Shown one piece after another: positions 1 to 8,249 of a stretch of DNA of 64,000 bases. Made by a program: the position numbers and the translations under genes. The first letter of the stretch is position 1. The number at the start of each line of letters is the position of its first letter. The notes below the pieces were generated by a model. That model saw only the letters and a list, made by a program, of their open reading frames with translations. It was not told the DNA's origin and searched no databases. Origin of the DNA: Planctomycetota bacterium (lineage in GTDB: Bacteria; Planctomycetota; SZUA-567; H5-PLA8); the NCBI GenBank assembly GCA_027493525.1, contig JAOSKN010000003.1, positions 1,736,001 to 1,800,000 on the forward strand, read 5' to 3'.

Positions 1-39
1 GAGGACGATTACCACGAGATTCCATTCAGCGTCAAATAG
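1..39 (+). CDS. C-terminal tail of an upstream gene (partial)
   Basis: The window opens in a frame that reads 12 sense codons (EDDYHEIPFSVK) and stops at TAG at 37-39. It lies 29 bp before the next start codon on the same strand and shares its lower GC. This is probably the end of a gene cut by the window edge. The stretch is too short to identify, and a chance open frame cannot be excluded. Confidence 0.3.
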   Translation, partial: EDDYHEIPFSVK

Positions 40-68
40 CTCTTTAGAAATCCGATGAGAGGATAAGA

Positions 69-902
69 ATGCTTACTAAAGATTGGTTTTTAAAAATTTC
101 TATTGCGCTAGCTTTAGTGGCTTCATCGGCAGTCCACTGTCAATCCGCCACCGAAAGTAAGCTAATGCCGCTCACAAAATGTGGATTTATGAAGGCCATA
201 GTCGATGATGGAATTGCGATGAGAGAGCGGCTCGATTGGATCCAGCGGGAAGCAAGAGGAAATCATGATGTCCTGAATTGGATTCGAGAAGAGTATAGTA
301 AGATTCTCTTACGGTCGAGGGCTCTATTAATTGAACAGGAAAGGATACCGGGCGCCTTTAGGTCTGTAAATATTGGAGGAGTAATAAAGACTGAATCGAA
401 AGGCCAAGAAACAACAAGGTATACCTTGGATGGCTCCGAAATGAAGCAAGTGGAAATAACTCGCGGGGTTGTATTTGAATTGGAACTACTCAAAGTCTTG
501 GGCGAATACCCAACTTGTAAAATGCTTTCCTTTTTTCACGGATTGGTCCTAAATAAGGACATGCCGAATGAAGTTCGCGTAGAGGCATGTAGGCAATTAA
601 ATACTATTCTATTAGAGTACTTTGGCGGGGCCTCGATATCAAAGCCATACTTCTCATTAGAAGACAAAGATTTGGTATGGGACAATTTCCATAAGATTGT
701 TGAAGACCTAATTGTGTCTGATGTAAAGTCAGAAAAGCCTTCGACGCTTAGCCTGCCGGAGTATAGGCAGTCGAGGGTTGAAACTGAATTGGAATTAATG
801 AAAAAGAACTGTGAAGCATATTTGGGCAGCTTAAAGAATCGCGAAAATGTTGAATCTGCGGACACAAAAGATCAGAATATTCCGTTGAAGGACGATGACT
901 GA
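69..902 (+). CDS. secreted hypothetical protein, AT-rich
   Basis: The 277-residue product is not recognised. Residues 1-27 form a classical Sec signal peptide (Lys near the start, hydrophobic ISIALALVASSAVHC, then a polar mature start). A Cys at the end of the hydrophobic run could be a lipoprotein Cys, although VHC is a poor lipobox. The mature part is charged and mostly helical in appearance, with no catalytic motif that I can name. ATG at 69 is preceded by GAGAGGATAAGA, a reasonable Shine-Dalgarno. Base composition is strikingly AT-rich with ATA and TTA codons, unlike the very GC-rich genes that follow. This suggests recent acquisition or an unusual lineage-specific orphan. Confidence 0.72.
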   Translation: MLTKDWFLKISIALALVASSAVHCQSATESKLMPLTKCGFMKAIVDDGIAMRERLDWIQREARGNHDVLNWIREEYSKILLRSRALLIEQERIPGAFRSVNIGGVIKTESKGQETTRYTLDGSEMKQVEITRGVVFELELLKVLGEYPTCKMLSFFHGLVLNKDMPNEVRVEACRQLNTILLEYFGGASISKPYFSLEDKDLVWDNFHKIVEDLIVSDVKSEKPSTLSLPEYRQSRVETELELMKKNCEAYLGSLKNRENVESADTKDQNIPLKDDD

Positions 903-935
903 CCGTCGTGGGACTCGGGCTGGAATGCCATGAAA

Positions 936-962
936 GGCGGCTCGCGGCGGCGCGGAGCCGCC
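936..962. terminator. hairpin between convergent genes, possible bidirectional terminator
   Basis: An 8-bp inverted repeat (GGCGGCTC at 936-943, GAGCCGCC at 955-962) lies between the stops of the secreted orphan (+) and the kinase (-). On the minus strand the stem is followed by TTTC; on the plus strand there is no T tract. Position between convergent genes supports termination, but the weak U tract makes it tentative. Confidence 0.4.
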
Positions 963-1050
963 AAGATGGGAGATGGGTAAAGGAGTCCGTTGAGAGGTAC
1001 TCGGCGCAACCTGAGGCACGCGGCTTGCCAGCCTGGAGGGCCGTGGCCGC

Positions 1051-3444
1051 CTACTCCTTACCGCTCCCGCCCAGCGCCTTCCCTGCCGCCTTGCCATTCA
1101 GCCGCTGCAGCGCGGGCAGCGACCGCAGCAATTCGCCGTCGCGCCCGAGGTCGTAGTCGCACCACAGCTCTTCCAGCGCCGGCAGGCCCTTCAGCATGCC
1201 CAGGCCGGCCACGCCCGTCTTATCGATGCGCAGCGACTTGAGGCTGGGCTTCACCAGCGGCTTCAGCTCGACGACTTTGATCTGGAAGAGGCCAAGCAAT
1301 TCGAGCGGCATGCCGTGGAGCGGCGAGAGGTCGCGCACTTTCGTCATGCCCACGTCGATCCGGGTCAGGCGCCGGCCGCGCAGCGGCTCCAGGCTCTCGA
1401 CCTTCGCGCCGCCCAGCATCAGCGCGTTCAGCGGCATGCCGCGCAGCGGCTCGAGATCCACGATCTCCGTCCAGGCGGCGTAGAAGGTTACCAGGGGCAG
1501 GTCCTTCAGCGGCGCGAGGTCCGCGACCATGCTGCAGGAAAGATTCAGTTCGCGCAGGTTCCGCAGCTTGGCCAGCGGCGTCACGTCCTTCAGCGGGCAG
1601 CGGTACGTGGGCGAAAGCCCGGTGAGCGACAAGGCGTGCAGCGTGGGGATCGCAGCCAGCGGAGAAACGTCGCGGAGCTGTTCGCTGCGGAACCCGAGCA
1701 TCATCAAGCGCCCGCCCAGGATGCCCGGCTCGAAGGCGCCGTCGTAGCCCGGATTGAGCAGCTTCAGCCGCTCGGCGACGGCCTTGGCCGCTGCCTCGGG
1801 CGCAAGGGCCGCGACGCGAACCGCGAAGTCGGCCTCCGATTCCCGCGCCTCCGCCGGCGGCGCCGGCACGGCGGGGCGCTCGGGCCGGGTAAAGGGGATC
1901 TCCGAGATCAGGTCGCCGGCCTTGGGCGCGGGCAGCACCACGATCGGCGGGGCCTCAGCGACCGGATTCGCCGTCGTCTTCCGTTCGTCCTTGCTGGACT
2001 CCGGCGCGCGCTCGACGGCCGGCCGGCGGACTTTTTCCAGGGGCCTGTTGGGGCTCTCGCCGTCAACCGGCCCGCGTTCCCCGCGGACCGGCGGCGACTC
2101 GCGGGCCGAACTGGAACCGTCCGTCTCGGACGCGAGCGGCTTCGGATCCACGCGCTCCGCTTTCGGCTCGGGACGCTCCGGCGGGGCCTCGTGGGAGCGG
2201 ATGGGCTCCTGCGGCTTGGCTTCATCCTTCTTGGGCGGGGCACGGAACAGCATCGCGGCCAGCGCGACGCAGGCGAGCGCCACGGCCCCGACCAGGGCAA
2301 GCTGAGGAAGTAGCCCGCGCCGGCGGCCGCTGGGTCGCAACGGGTTGCCCGAGCGGGGCGTGCGCATCTCCGAGGACGTCCCGCCGTGCTTACCCGCGCG
2401 CAACGCCGAGACCGCGTGCCCACGCCCGGCGCGCAGGGCCGTAACCGGCGCGCCGACGCGCCCTTCCTGCCGCGGGCGCGGACGCGCCGGCGCCTGGGTG
2501 GTTCGCGGTTCCAGGATCGCGTCGATCCGTTCGATCAGGTCCTCGGGCGACTGGAACCGCCGCCCGGGATCCTTCTGCAGCATGCGTTCGACCAGCGCGC
2601 CGATCTCGGGATCCAACTCCGGCCGAACGTCGAGCAGCCGCGGGATCGGCGCGTCGATGTGCTTGCGCATGATCGAGACGGAGTCCCGGCCCTGGTACGG
2701 CGGCCGTCCGGCAAGCATGTGATAGAGGGTCGCGCCGAGCGCGTAAAGGTCGGAGCGGACGTCGAGCAGGTCCAGCCGCCCGCGCGCCTGCTCCGGAGGC
2801 ATGTAGTACGGCGTGCCCACGGTGACGCCGGCCTGCGTCAGGGAGGCGTCGGCCGCGGGCGCCTCGCCGCTCGGCGTGAACGTCTCCGCCATCGACATCT
2901 GCCGCGCCAGGCCCAGGTCGGCGAGCTTCGCCTCGCCGCGCGAATTGAGCAGGACGTTGTCCGGCTTGATGTCCCGGTGCACGATCCCCAGCTTGCGCGC
3001 GTAAGCCAGCGCCTCCGCGACCTGCCTGACGATCGACAGCCCGCGACGCGCCTCGATCGCCCCGGCCTGCCGCAGCAGGTCCTTCAAGTTCGGCCCGTTC
3101 ACGTACTCCATCGCGAAGTAATACAGGCCGGTCGCCTCGTCGCGCCCGACCTCGATCCCCTGGACGACGTGCGGATGATTGAAGCGCGCGGTGACGCGCG
3201 CCTCCCGGATGAAGCGCTCCACCGCCGCCGGGTCCCGGCTCGCCGCGCCGGGCGGCAGGATCTTCAGCGCCACGATCCGGTTCAGGTTCGGCTGCCGCGC
3301 CTTGTACACCGCGCCCATCCCGCCCCGCCCGATCACCTCCAGCAGCTCGAACCCGCCCAGGTACTGGAGCGGCTGGGAGTGCGTGGGCGGCGTGCCGAGC
3401 GCGGCGTCAGACGACATGGCGGACTCCGAAACCTGTAGCGACAT
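1051..3444 (-). CDS. Hanks-type Ser/Thr protein kinase with TM segment and C-terminal leucine-rich repeats
   Basis: This 797-residue membrane-anchored kinase probably phosphorylates Ser/Thr on cytoplasmic targets. The kinase domain spans roughly residues 30-310. It has a glycine loop GRGGMGAV at 39-46, the VALK lysine at K61, HRDIKPDNVLL for the catalytic loop, DLG in place of DFG, and GTPYYMPPEQARG around the activation segment/APE region. A single hydrophobic helix (LALVGAVALACVALAAMLF) follows, then a Pro/Glu-rich linker. A C-terminal, presumably periplasmic, leucine-rich repeat region has repeated 'DLSPLxGMPL' units. This kinase-TM-LRR layout is common in Planctomycetes. An alternative start nine codons downstream (MSSDAALG) would give the same domains. 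No partner gene adjoins it. Confidence 0.92.
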   Translation of the reverse strand: MSLQVSESAMSSDAALGTPPTHSQPLQYLGGFELLEVIGRGGMGAVYKARQPNLNRIVALKILPPGAASRDPAAVERFIREARVTARFNHPHVVQGIEVGRDEATGLYYFAMEYVNGPNLKDLLRQAGAIEARRGLSIVRQVAEALAYARKLGIVHRDIKPDNVLLNSRGEAKLADLGLARQMSMAETFTPSGEAPAADASLTQAGVTVGTPYYMPPEQARGRLDLLDVRSDLYALGATLYHMLAGRPPYQGRDSVSIMRKHIDAPIPRLLDVRPELDPEIGALVERMLQKDPGRRFQSPEDLIERIDAILEPRTTQAPARPRPRQEGRVGAPVTALRAGRGHAVSALRAGKHGGTSSEMRTPRSGNPLRPSGRRRGLLPQLALVGAVALACVALAAMLFRAPPKKDEAKPQEPIRSHEAPPERPEPKAERVDPKPLASETDGSSSARESPPVRGERGPVDGESPNRPLEKVRRPAVERAPESSKDERKTTANPVAEAPPIVVLPAPKAGDLISEIPFTRPERPAVPAPPAEARESEADFAVRVAALAPEAAAKAVAERLKLLNPGYDGAFEPGILGGRLMMLGFRSEQLRDVSPLAAIPTLHALSLTGLSPTYRCPLKDVTPLAKLRNLRELNLSCSMVADLAPLKDLPLVTFYAAWTEIVDLEPLRGMPLNALMLGGAKVESLEPLRGRRLTRIDVGMTKVRDLSPLHGMPLELLGLFQIKVVELKPLVKPSLKSLRIDKTGVAGLGMLKGLPALEELWCDYDLGRDGELLRSLPALQRLNGKAAGKALGGSGKE

Positions 3445-3728
3445 GGCAATCTTCAGTGCTTAGACGCCGGTCTTTCGGTTTCGTGACGAGTCGAGCCGAA
3501 TTCAAATCAGGTTCTCGTTCGTAATTCACCGGCATGCGCTCCCGCCGCGCCGGCCTAGCCGGCGCAGGAGCAAGCGCTTACGGGAGAATGGGACATACCG
3601 CGCGGCAGATTTTGGGAATGCGTTGAAAGAAAAAGACACCTGTGCGCTCGAGGCGTCCGGCATGGAAATTCACGGGTACGATTTGGAAATCCGGAACCTT
3701 CGTGTAACCCGGGAGGCGCGCCGCGGGT
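3445..3728. other. intergenic region upstream of the kinase
   Basis: No convincing gene is seen. It holds a perfect 8-bp inverted repeat with a 3-nt spacer (GCGCCGGC at 3547-3554, GCCGGCGC at 3558-3565), which could be a hairpin or an operator. The kinase promoter must lie here on the minus strand, but no clear -35/-10 pair stands out. Confidence 0.35.
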
Positions 3729-3895
3729 CTGGCAGCCCGTTGAAAAGAGGGGCGCGGTCAGTAAACGAGCGATTTTTGTCCAGACCGAGGCGCGACCGAG
3801 GAGCATATCCAGAGGAAATCTGTGACGAGGAAGCAACAAGGGGCTGGGTAAAAAGCGCCGTTTAATGGCCCGCTCCCCTTTTCAACGGGCTGCTA
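3729..3895. mobile_element. MITE-like palindromic element, copy 1
   Basis: Near-complete inverted repeat of about 167 bp. The left end (CTGGCAGCCCGTTGAAAAG) matches the reverse complement of the right end (CTAGCAGCCCGTTGAAAAG) with one mismatch. Pairing continues inwards through TAAACG, GCG, TTTTT and CCAG on both sides, so the arms are about 55 nt with a few mismatches and one gap. There is no ORF inside. No clear target-site duplication is seen (left flank CGGGT, right flank CTAG). Internal words GATTTT, GAGGCGCG, GCAAC and AAAAGCGCC recur at the same spacing in the element at 32943-33105. It lies just past the stop of the gene at 3897-4127. It is either a non-autonomous transposon or a structured intergenic repeat; I cannot decide which. 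Confidence 0.55.
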
Positions 3896-3896
3896 G

Positions 3897-4127
3897 CTAG
3901 ACGCCTTCCTCTTTGCGGTGCTCGACCAGCCCGTCAAGATGCTGGCTCATCAGCTCGGGCTTATGCTTCAGCACCGCGCGCTCGATGTTGTAGCCGTCGA
4001 TGCTCCGCTCGGTCTTCTTCAGCTTCCCCGCGGCCTCCAGGATCTTCCCGGCGGCGGCGACCAGCTCGCGCCAGCCTTCCTCGGCCTGATCGTACAGCGC
4101 CTTCGTCTCGCTCTTGGCGTCGCTCAT
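3897..4127 (-). CDS. small hypothetical protein
   Basis: A 76-residue, highly charged and probably helical protein (MSDAKSETKALYDQAEEGW...). It has no signal peptide, membrane segment or recognised motif. The ATG start is at 4127; the frame stops at TAG one base beyond the palindromic element. It is divergent from the SGNH hydrolase gene, with about 190 bp between them. Composition and codon use match the GC-rich host genes, which supports a real gene, but no function can be proposed. Confidence 0.5.
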   Translation of the reverse strand: MSDAKSETKALYDQAEEGWRELVAAAGKILEAAGKLKKTERSIDGYNIERAVLKHKPELMSQHLDGLVEHRKEEGV

Positions 4128-4317
4128 CGCGGCTCGGCTCCGTTTCCTGGCGGCTGGGGGCTTCCGATATCGATACTCCTAAGCGCCGTTCCACGCAAGC
4201 GCTGCGCAAAGCCGCGCCGCCGGCGCCCGCAAAATCGATAACGCCGTTTGCTTCGCGCCCCGCGCCGGGGGTATACGGAAAGAATACTGCTTCCATCTGC
4301 CGCGGGGAGAACGTCGC

Positions 4318-5555
4318 ATGCCGGCTCTCGACGAACGCGCCGGGCGCGCGCTGCGCCTGGTACAGGGATTCACTCGCCTGGTCCATGCGCTGCACCTGGC
4401 CAAGCACGCGCGCGGCCCGCAGCAGGGCGACCCGGACCTCTTTGAAGCCGAAGCCGCGCGCGGGGAAGCCCATGCGCCGTGGATCGAACTGGGCGAGGCA
4501 TTGGCCGCTTCGCCGACCGAGGCCTTCGTCGACTAGGTCGAACGCGGCCGCCGCCCCGAGATCGGACGCGACGCCACGCTCCTGCGCCACGCGCTGCCCG
4601 ACCCCCCGCGGGCTCCCCCGCCCCGGTCTGCGAGGCCTGGCTCGCCGCGCGCGCGCCCGGCGCCGCGCCGCAAGACCGCGCCGCGCTCGCCAACCTGGTC
4701 CAGCTCGCGCTCCTGGTCCAGCGCGACGGCGACCTCCTGCAGGAACTCTTCCGCGTCTACCTCGCCCTGGGCTTGAAGGCCTCGCCCGCTGCGCTGGGGC
4801 TGCCGGTGGACCTCCCCGGGCTGCTCCGGATCGGCGAAGACCTCGCCGCGCGCGTGAAGCCGTGCCCCTTCGACACCGGCCCCGTCGCCTGGCAAGCCGC
4901 GCTGCAGAAGGTGGAACTCTGGCTCCAGAAACACGCCGGGCGCGACCGTTACGCGCTGGCCGCCGAACTGCTCCGGGAACCCGGCCTCGCCGCGCTCAAG
5001 CCCGCCCTCGCCGCGCGCCCCGCGCGCCGCGTCGCCGTGCTGGGCCACAGCATGACCATGAGCCTCCACTGGACCACGCACGGCTCGTGGATCGAGACCG
5101 CCTGCGAGGTCCGCCGCCTGCTCGAACCGCGCTTCGAGTACGCCAGCTTCCAGGCCGGCGGGCTCACTCCGGCGCGCGCGCTCAGAGAAGGGCTCGTCGA
5201 GCGCCTGCTGCTCTGGAAACCCGACGAAGCCTACGTGCTCGTCTTTGTCGGGAACGCCTCCGACCGCGAGAGCCTCGCGGAGATCGTGGCGCGCATGAAA
5301 GCCCAGGACATCCGCTTCCACCTCGTCGACGACGTCCGCCCCTGGGCCTTCGAAGGCCGCGACGACCAGCAGGAGGCCCACCGCTTTCAGCGCGAACTCT
5401 GCGCGCGCGAGGGCGGCGTCTTCCTCGATTTCCAGCGCCGCCACGCGCAAGCGCCGGATTGGGAAAGCTGGCGCCCCGTCGGCGGCGACATCCACATGTA
5501 CACGCCGGGGCATCTCTTCTACGCGCGCGAGCTGTTGAAGTTCTGGGCAGGCTGA
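4318..5555 (+). pseudogene. SGNH/GDSL-like hydrolase, broken by in-frame TAG and a frameshift
   Basis: The C-terminal two thirds (from about 4620) encodes an SGNH-hydrolase-like domain: AVLGHSMTM at the nucleophile-Ser block, FVGNAS as the GxN-like block, and DIHMYTPGH as the Asp-x-x-His block near the C-terminus. The N-terminal part reads from ATG 4318 (MPALDERAGRALRLV) and meets TAG at 4534-4536. The same frame then stays coding-like (RGRRPEIGRDATLLRHALPD) until a shift near the C6 run at about 4605, after which the downstream frame continues to TGA 5555. Two independent lesions are therefore present. The C run could be a sequencing indel; the TAG cannot be explained that way. A shortened protein from a downstream start is possible but would lack the conserved lead-in. 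Confidence 0.72.
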
Positions 5556-5564
5556 AATCCGCCG

Positions 5565-5599
5565 TTGACCGGCCCGCGCTCGGTGTCACCATTCTGACA
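5565..5599 (+). promoter_or_regulatory. TGTCA-N6-TGACA operator over the activator start, with weak -35
   Basis: The 16-bp site TGTCACCATTCTGACA (5584-5599) has perfect 5-bp inverted half-sites, and its last base is the A of the activator's ATG. A TTGACC hexamer lies at 5565-5570; a -10 at the usual distance (ACCATT) would be poor and inside the operator. The same TGTCA-N6-TGACA architecture occurs twice in front of the DegT operon. Occupancy here would block expression of the activator, so negative autoregulation is the simplest inference. Confidence 0.5.
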
Positions 5600-7170
5600 T
5601 GCCCTGCGTGACGATCCACAAGCCCCGGCGCGCGCCCCGCGAGCGGCTGCTCCTGATCGGCGGCTTCAACCCCGAACTCTACGCGGCGCTGCGCGGCACC
5701 GACCTGCTCGTCGAGGAATTCCTCCAGGGCGCCGAGGCCCTCGCCGAGGCCGCGCAGCGCGAGTACGGCGTGGTCCTGTGCAGCTTGCGCATGAGCGACG
5801 CGTGGGGCCTCGACGTGATGGAGGCGATCCTCAAGGCCGACCCGCTCACCCCCGTGATCATCTCGACCCACGAGCAGAACCCCAAGGTCGTCGTCGAGGC
5901 CATGCAGCGCGGGGCCTACGACTACCTGATCGAGCCGCACCGGGACGCCACGGAGGTGCTCGCGGCGCTCGAGCGCGCCGTCAGCCGCCGCGCCGCGCTG
6001 CGCAAGGCCCGCGACCTCAACGCGGCCCTCGCCGGCGAACACGCCGCCTTCTTCGCCGGGCTGGTCGGGAAGAGCCCCGCGTTCCGCGAACTCTGCGAGC
6101 TGGTCCGCCAGGCCGGACCGACGCCCTCCCCCGTGCTGATCGAAGGCGAGTCCGGCGCGGGCAAGGAGGGCGTCGCGCGCGCGCTCCACGAAGCCAGCGC
6201 GCGCCGGCACGGGCCGTTTGTCGCGCTCCACTGCGGCGCGATCCCCGAAAGCCTCCTCGAAAGCGAACTCTTCGGGCACGAGAAGGGCGCGTTCACCGGC
6301 GCCGACGCCACGCGCGTGGGCGTCTTCGAGGCCGCCCACGCCGGCACGCTCTTCCTCGACGAGATCGGCCTCACCAGCCCCGCCTGCCAGGGCAAGCTCC
6401 TGCGCGTCCTGGAGAGCGGCGTGATCCGCCGCGTCGGCGCCAGCCGCGAGCTGAACGTCGATGTCCGCGTCGTCTCGGCGACCAACGAACCCCTCGCCGA
6501 CCTCGTCGCGCAGAAACGCTTCCGCGCCGACCTCTTCTACCGCCTCAACGTCGTGACCTTGCGCGTCCCGAGCCTCCGCGAACGGAAGGACGACGTGCCC
6601 CTGCTGAGCCAGTTCTTCGCGCAGCGTTTCGCGCGCGAGGCCGGCAAGCCCTTCGAGGCCTTCTCCGAGCAGGCGCTCGAAGTCCTCGCCGCCTACGACT
6701 ACCCCGGCAACGTCCGCGAACTGCGCAACCTGGTCGAACGCGCCGTCGTCTTCGCCCGCGGGGCCGTGATCCGCGCGGTGGACCTCCCCGAAGCCCTGCG
6801 CCGCCGCGTCCCCGAGCTCAATCCGGCCGGCGACCAGGCCGCGCCGCCTTCGGCCCCCACCCGCGCCAGCCGCGCCGCCATCCTTGTTCCCGGCAACGCC
6901 TGGAGCCTCGACGAACGCCTCGCCACCGTCGAGCGCGTCCTGCTCCAGGAAGCCCTCCATTTGTGCCGGGACAACCGCTCCCGCGCCGCCGCGCTCCTCG
7001 GCCTCAAGCGCACGACCCTTTTGCAGAAACTCGAGCGTTACGCGCTGGACGGCAAGGCCAAACCTGCGAAGAAGAAGCCTAAATCCGGCAAGACCAGACG
7101 CGGGGCAATGCAGCCTTCGCCTTCCAAGCGCGCGAAACCCGCCAGGAAGCCCGCGCGGCGCAAGCGTTAG
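5599..7170 (+). CDS. sigma-54-dependent transcriptional activator (NtrC family) with degenerate receiver
   Basis: This 523-residue bacterial enhancer-binding protein opens sigma-54 promoters by ATP hydrolysis. It has a receiver-like domain (residues about 15-130), an AAA+ domain (about 150-395) and a C-terminal Fis-type helix-turn-helix ([21 protein letters not shown]) with a Lys/Arg-rich tail. The AAA+ domain has Walker A GESGAGKE, the sigma-54 contact loop GAFTGA, Walker B TLFLDEIG and [13 protein letters not shown]. The receiver looks unable to accept phosphate: the Asp expected in the DLRMPD context is Ser62 (CSLRMSD), and the N-terminal acidic pair is absent (LLLIGGFN). It is followed after 23 bp by the TauE gene. 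The nearby TGTCA-N6-TGACA sites and -24/-12 promoter are the obvious targets, by inference. Confidence 0.92.
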   Translation: MPCVTIHKPRRAPRERLLLIGGFNPELYAALRGTDLLVEEFLQGAEALAEAAQREYGVVLCSLRMSDAWGLDVMEAILKADPLTPVIISTHEQNPKVVVEAMQRGAYDYLIEPHRDATEVLAALERAVSRRAALRKARDLNAALAGEHAAFFAGLVGKSPAFRELCELVRQAGPTPSPVLIEGESGAGKEGVARALHEASARRHGPFVALHCGAIPESLLESELFGHEKGAFTGADATRVGVFEAAHAGTLFLDEIGLTSPACQGKLLRVLESGVIRRVGASRELNVDVRVVSATNEPLADLVAQKRFRADLFYRLNVVTLRVPSLRERKDDVPLLSQFFAQRFAREAGKPFEAFSEQALEVLAAYDYPGNVRELRNLVERAVVFARGAVIRAVDLPEALRRRVPELNPAGDQAAPPSAPTRASRAAILVPGNAWSLDERLATVERVLLQEALHLCRDNRSRAAALLGLKRTTLLQKLERYALDGKAKPAKKKPKSGKTRRGAMQPSPSKRAKPARKPARRKR

Positions 7171-7193
7171 CGCCCCTCGCCGCGGATTGCCGA

Positions 7194-8078
7194 TTGGAAT
7201 TCTGGAGCCGTCTCTTGATCCCCCACCCTTTGCTCGCCGAATCCTTCCTCCACGCCTGGCTCGTCCCGCCCGAAGCCACCGTCGAACCCTGGCTCTACAT
7301 CGCCACCGCCGTCGTGGCGATGACGATCACGGCGGTCAGCAAAGGGGGCTTTGGCGGCGGCGTCGGGATCGTCTCGGTCCCGCTGATGCTCCAGGTCGCG
7401 CCGTACCAGTTCGTCGTGGGGATGTGGCTTCCGGTCCTGATCGCCTGCGACATCGCCACGATCCACCGCTACCCGAAGGAATGGAGCCCGCGCGCCTTCG
7501 TCAAGCTCGCGCCGGGCGTGCTCCTGGGCATCGCGCTCACCACCTGGTTCCTGAGCGGCATCGACCCGCAAGCCCCGCCGGCGGAACTGAAGCACCAGGA
7601 GGCGTGGCTCAAACTGGGCGTGGCGCTGATCGCCTTCGTCTTCGTCGCGCTCCAGTTCCGGCCCAAAAAGCAGGACGCGGCCTCCGCCGAGCCCTGGCGG
7701 CCCTCGTGGCTCGCCAGCACCCCCATCGGCTTTCTGGCCGGCGTCACCACCATGATCGCGCACGCCGCCGGCACGATCGTCACCATGTTCTTCCTGCCCA
7801 TGAAGCTCGACCAGCGCGTCTTCGTCGGCACCACCGGGCGCTTCTTCTTCACCTTCAACACGCTCAAGATCCCCTTCTTCGTCGCGATCGGATTCATGAC
7901 CCTGGCGACCTTCAAGCAGGCGCTCTGGCTGATGCTCCTCGCGCCGCTTGGAGTCGGCTTCGGCTCCTGGCTGAACCGGCGGCTCAGCGCGAGCCGCTTC
8001 ATTCAGCTCATCTACCTCTTCCTCGTCCTCGCCTGCCTCAAGCTCGTCTACGACTGGTGGAAGGCCGTGATGTCATAA
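7194..8078 (+). CDS. TauE/SafE family membrane transporter
   Basis: A 294-residue polytopic inner-membrane protein of the TauE/SafE (DUF81) family, whose members export sulfite or organosulfur anions or move related small anions. The first core helix carries the family signature AVSKGGFGGGVGIVSVPLM, and the second half repeats the fold (GFLAGVTTMIAHAAGTIVTMFFLP). Length and about eight hydrophobic segments fit the family. The frame begins at a TTG codon (7194), 23 bp after the activator stop, so the two genes are probably cotranscribed. Its stop codon lies inside the first upstream activator site (8071-8086). The substrate cannot be read from sequence; association with a DegT/deacetylase operon leaves sulfonate or sugar-derived anions open. 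Confidence 0.86.
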   Translation: MEFWSRLLIPHPLLAESFLHAWLVPPEATVEPWLYIATAVVAMTITAVSKGGFGGGVGIVSVPLMLQVAPYQFVVGMWLPVLIACDIATIHRYPKEWSPRAFVKLAPGVLLGIALTTWFLSGIDPQAPPAELKHQEAWLKLGVALIAFVFVALQFRPKKQDAASAEPWRPSWLASTPIGFLAGVTTMIAHAAGTIVTMFFLPMKLDQRVFVGTTGRFFFTFNTLKIPFFVAIGFMTLATFKQALWLMLLAPLGVGFGSWLNRRLSASRFIQLIYLFLVLACLKLVYDWWKAVMS

Positions 8079-8128
8079 TCTTGACATAGTGCCTCGAGCG
8101 CGCCCCCCGAACTGTCATAATTATGACA
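8071..8128 (+). promoter_or_regulatory. pair of upstream activator sites (TGTCA-N6-TGACA)
   Basis: Two 16-bp palindromes lie here: TGTCATAATCTTGACA (8071-8086) and the perfect TGTCATAATTATGACA (8113-8128). Their centres are 42 bp apart, four turns of B-DNA, so both sit on the same face. They lie about 110 and 150 bp upstream of the inferred start of the sigma-54 promoter at 8204, the usual place for enhancer-binding-protein sites. The first overlaps the TauE stop codon. Confidence 0.65.
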
Positions 8129-8161
8129 TTCGCGCGCCCGGCCCGAAACATCAACCCCTTA

Positions 8162-8180
8162 CGTGTATCGAAGTTACACG
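8162..8180. promoter_or_regulatory. second inverted repeat in the DegT-operon leader
   Basis: CGTGTA (8162-8167) and TACACG (8175-8180) flank a 7-nt spacer between the activator sites and the -24/-12 promoter. GTGTACAC recurs near the inferred transcription start (8227-8234). This could be a site for another regulator. The arms are short, so chance is possible. Confidence 0.3.
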
Positions 8181-8203
8181 ATTTTTTCGAATCCCTGTCG
8201 AGC

Positions 8204-8217
8204 GGCACTCCGCTTGC
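8204..8217 (+). promoter_or_regulatory. sigma-54 (-24/-12) promoter of the DegT operon
   Basis: GGCAC (8204-8208), five bases, then TTGC (8214-8217). GG and GC are 12 bases apart as required for RpoN, and the hexamers match the GGCAC-N5-TTGC consensus exactly. Transcription would begin near 8229, 21 bp before the ATG at 8250, which has AGGAG at 8239-8243. Confidence 0.7.
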
Positions 8218-8249
8218 CATGGAAAGGTGTACACATTCAGGAGCCGCGC

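Noticed and set aside
3555-3865. Short open frames within the region holding the first palindromic element
   Set aside because: They run across the inverted repeats, have no ribosome-binding sites and no plausible protein character.
8185-8210. Possible tRNA 3' half (TTCGAATCCCTG)
   Set aside because: No matching 5' acceptor, D or anticodon arm, and the T-stem does not pair. The stretch leads into the sigma-54 promoter.
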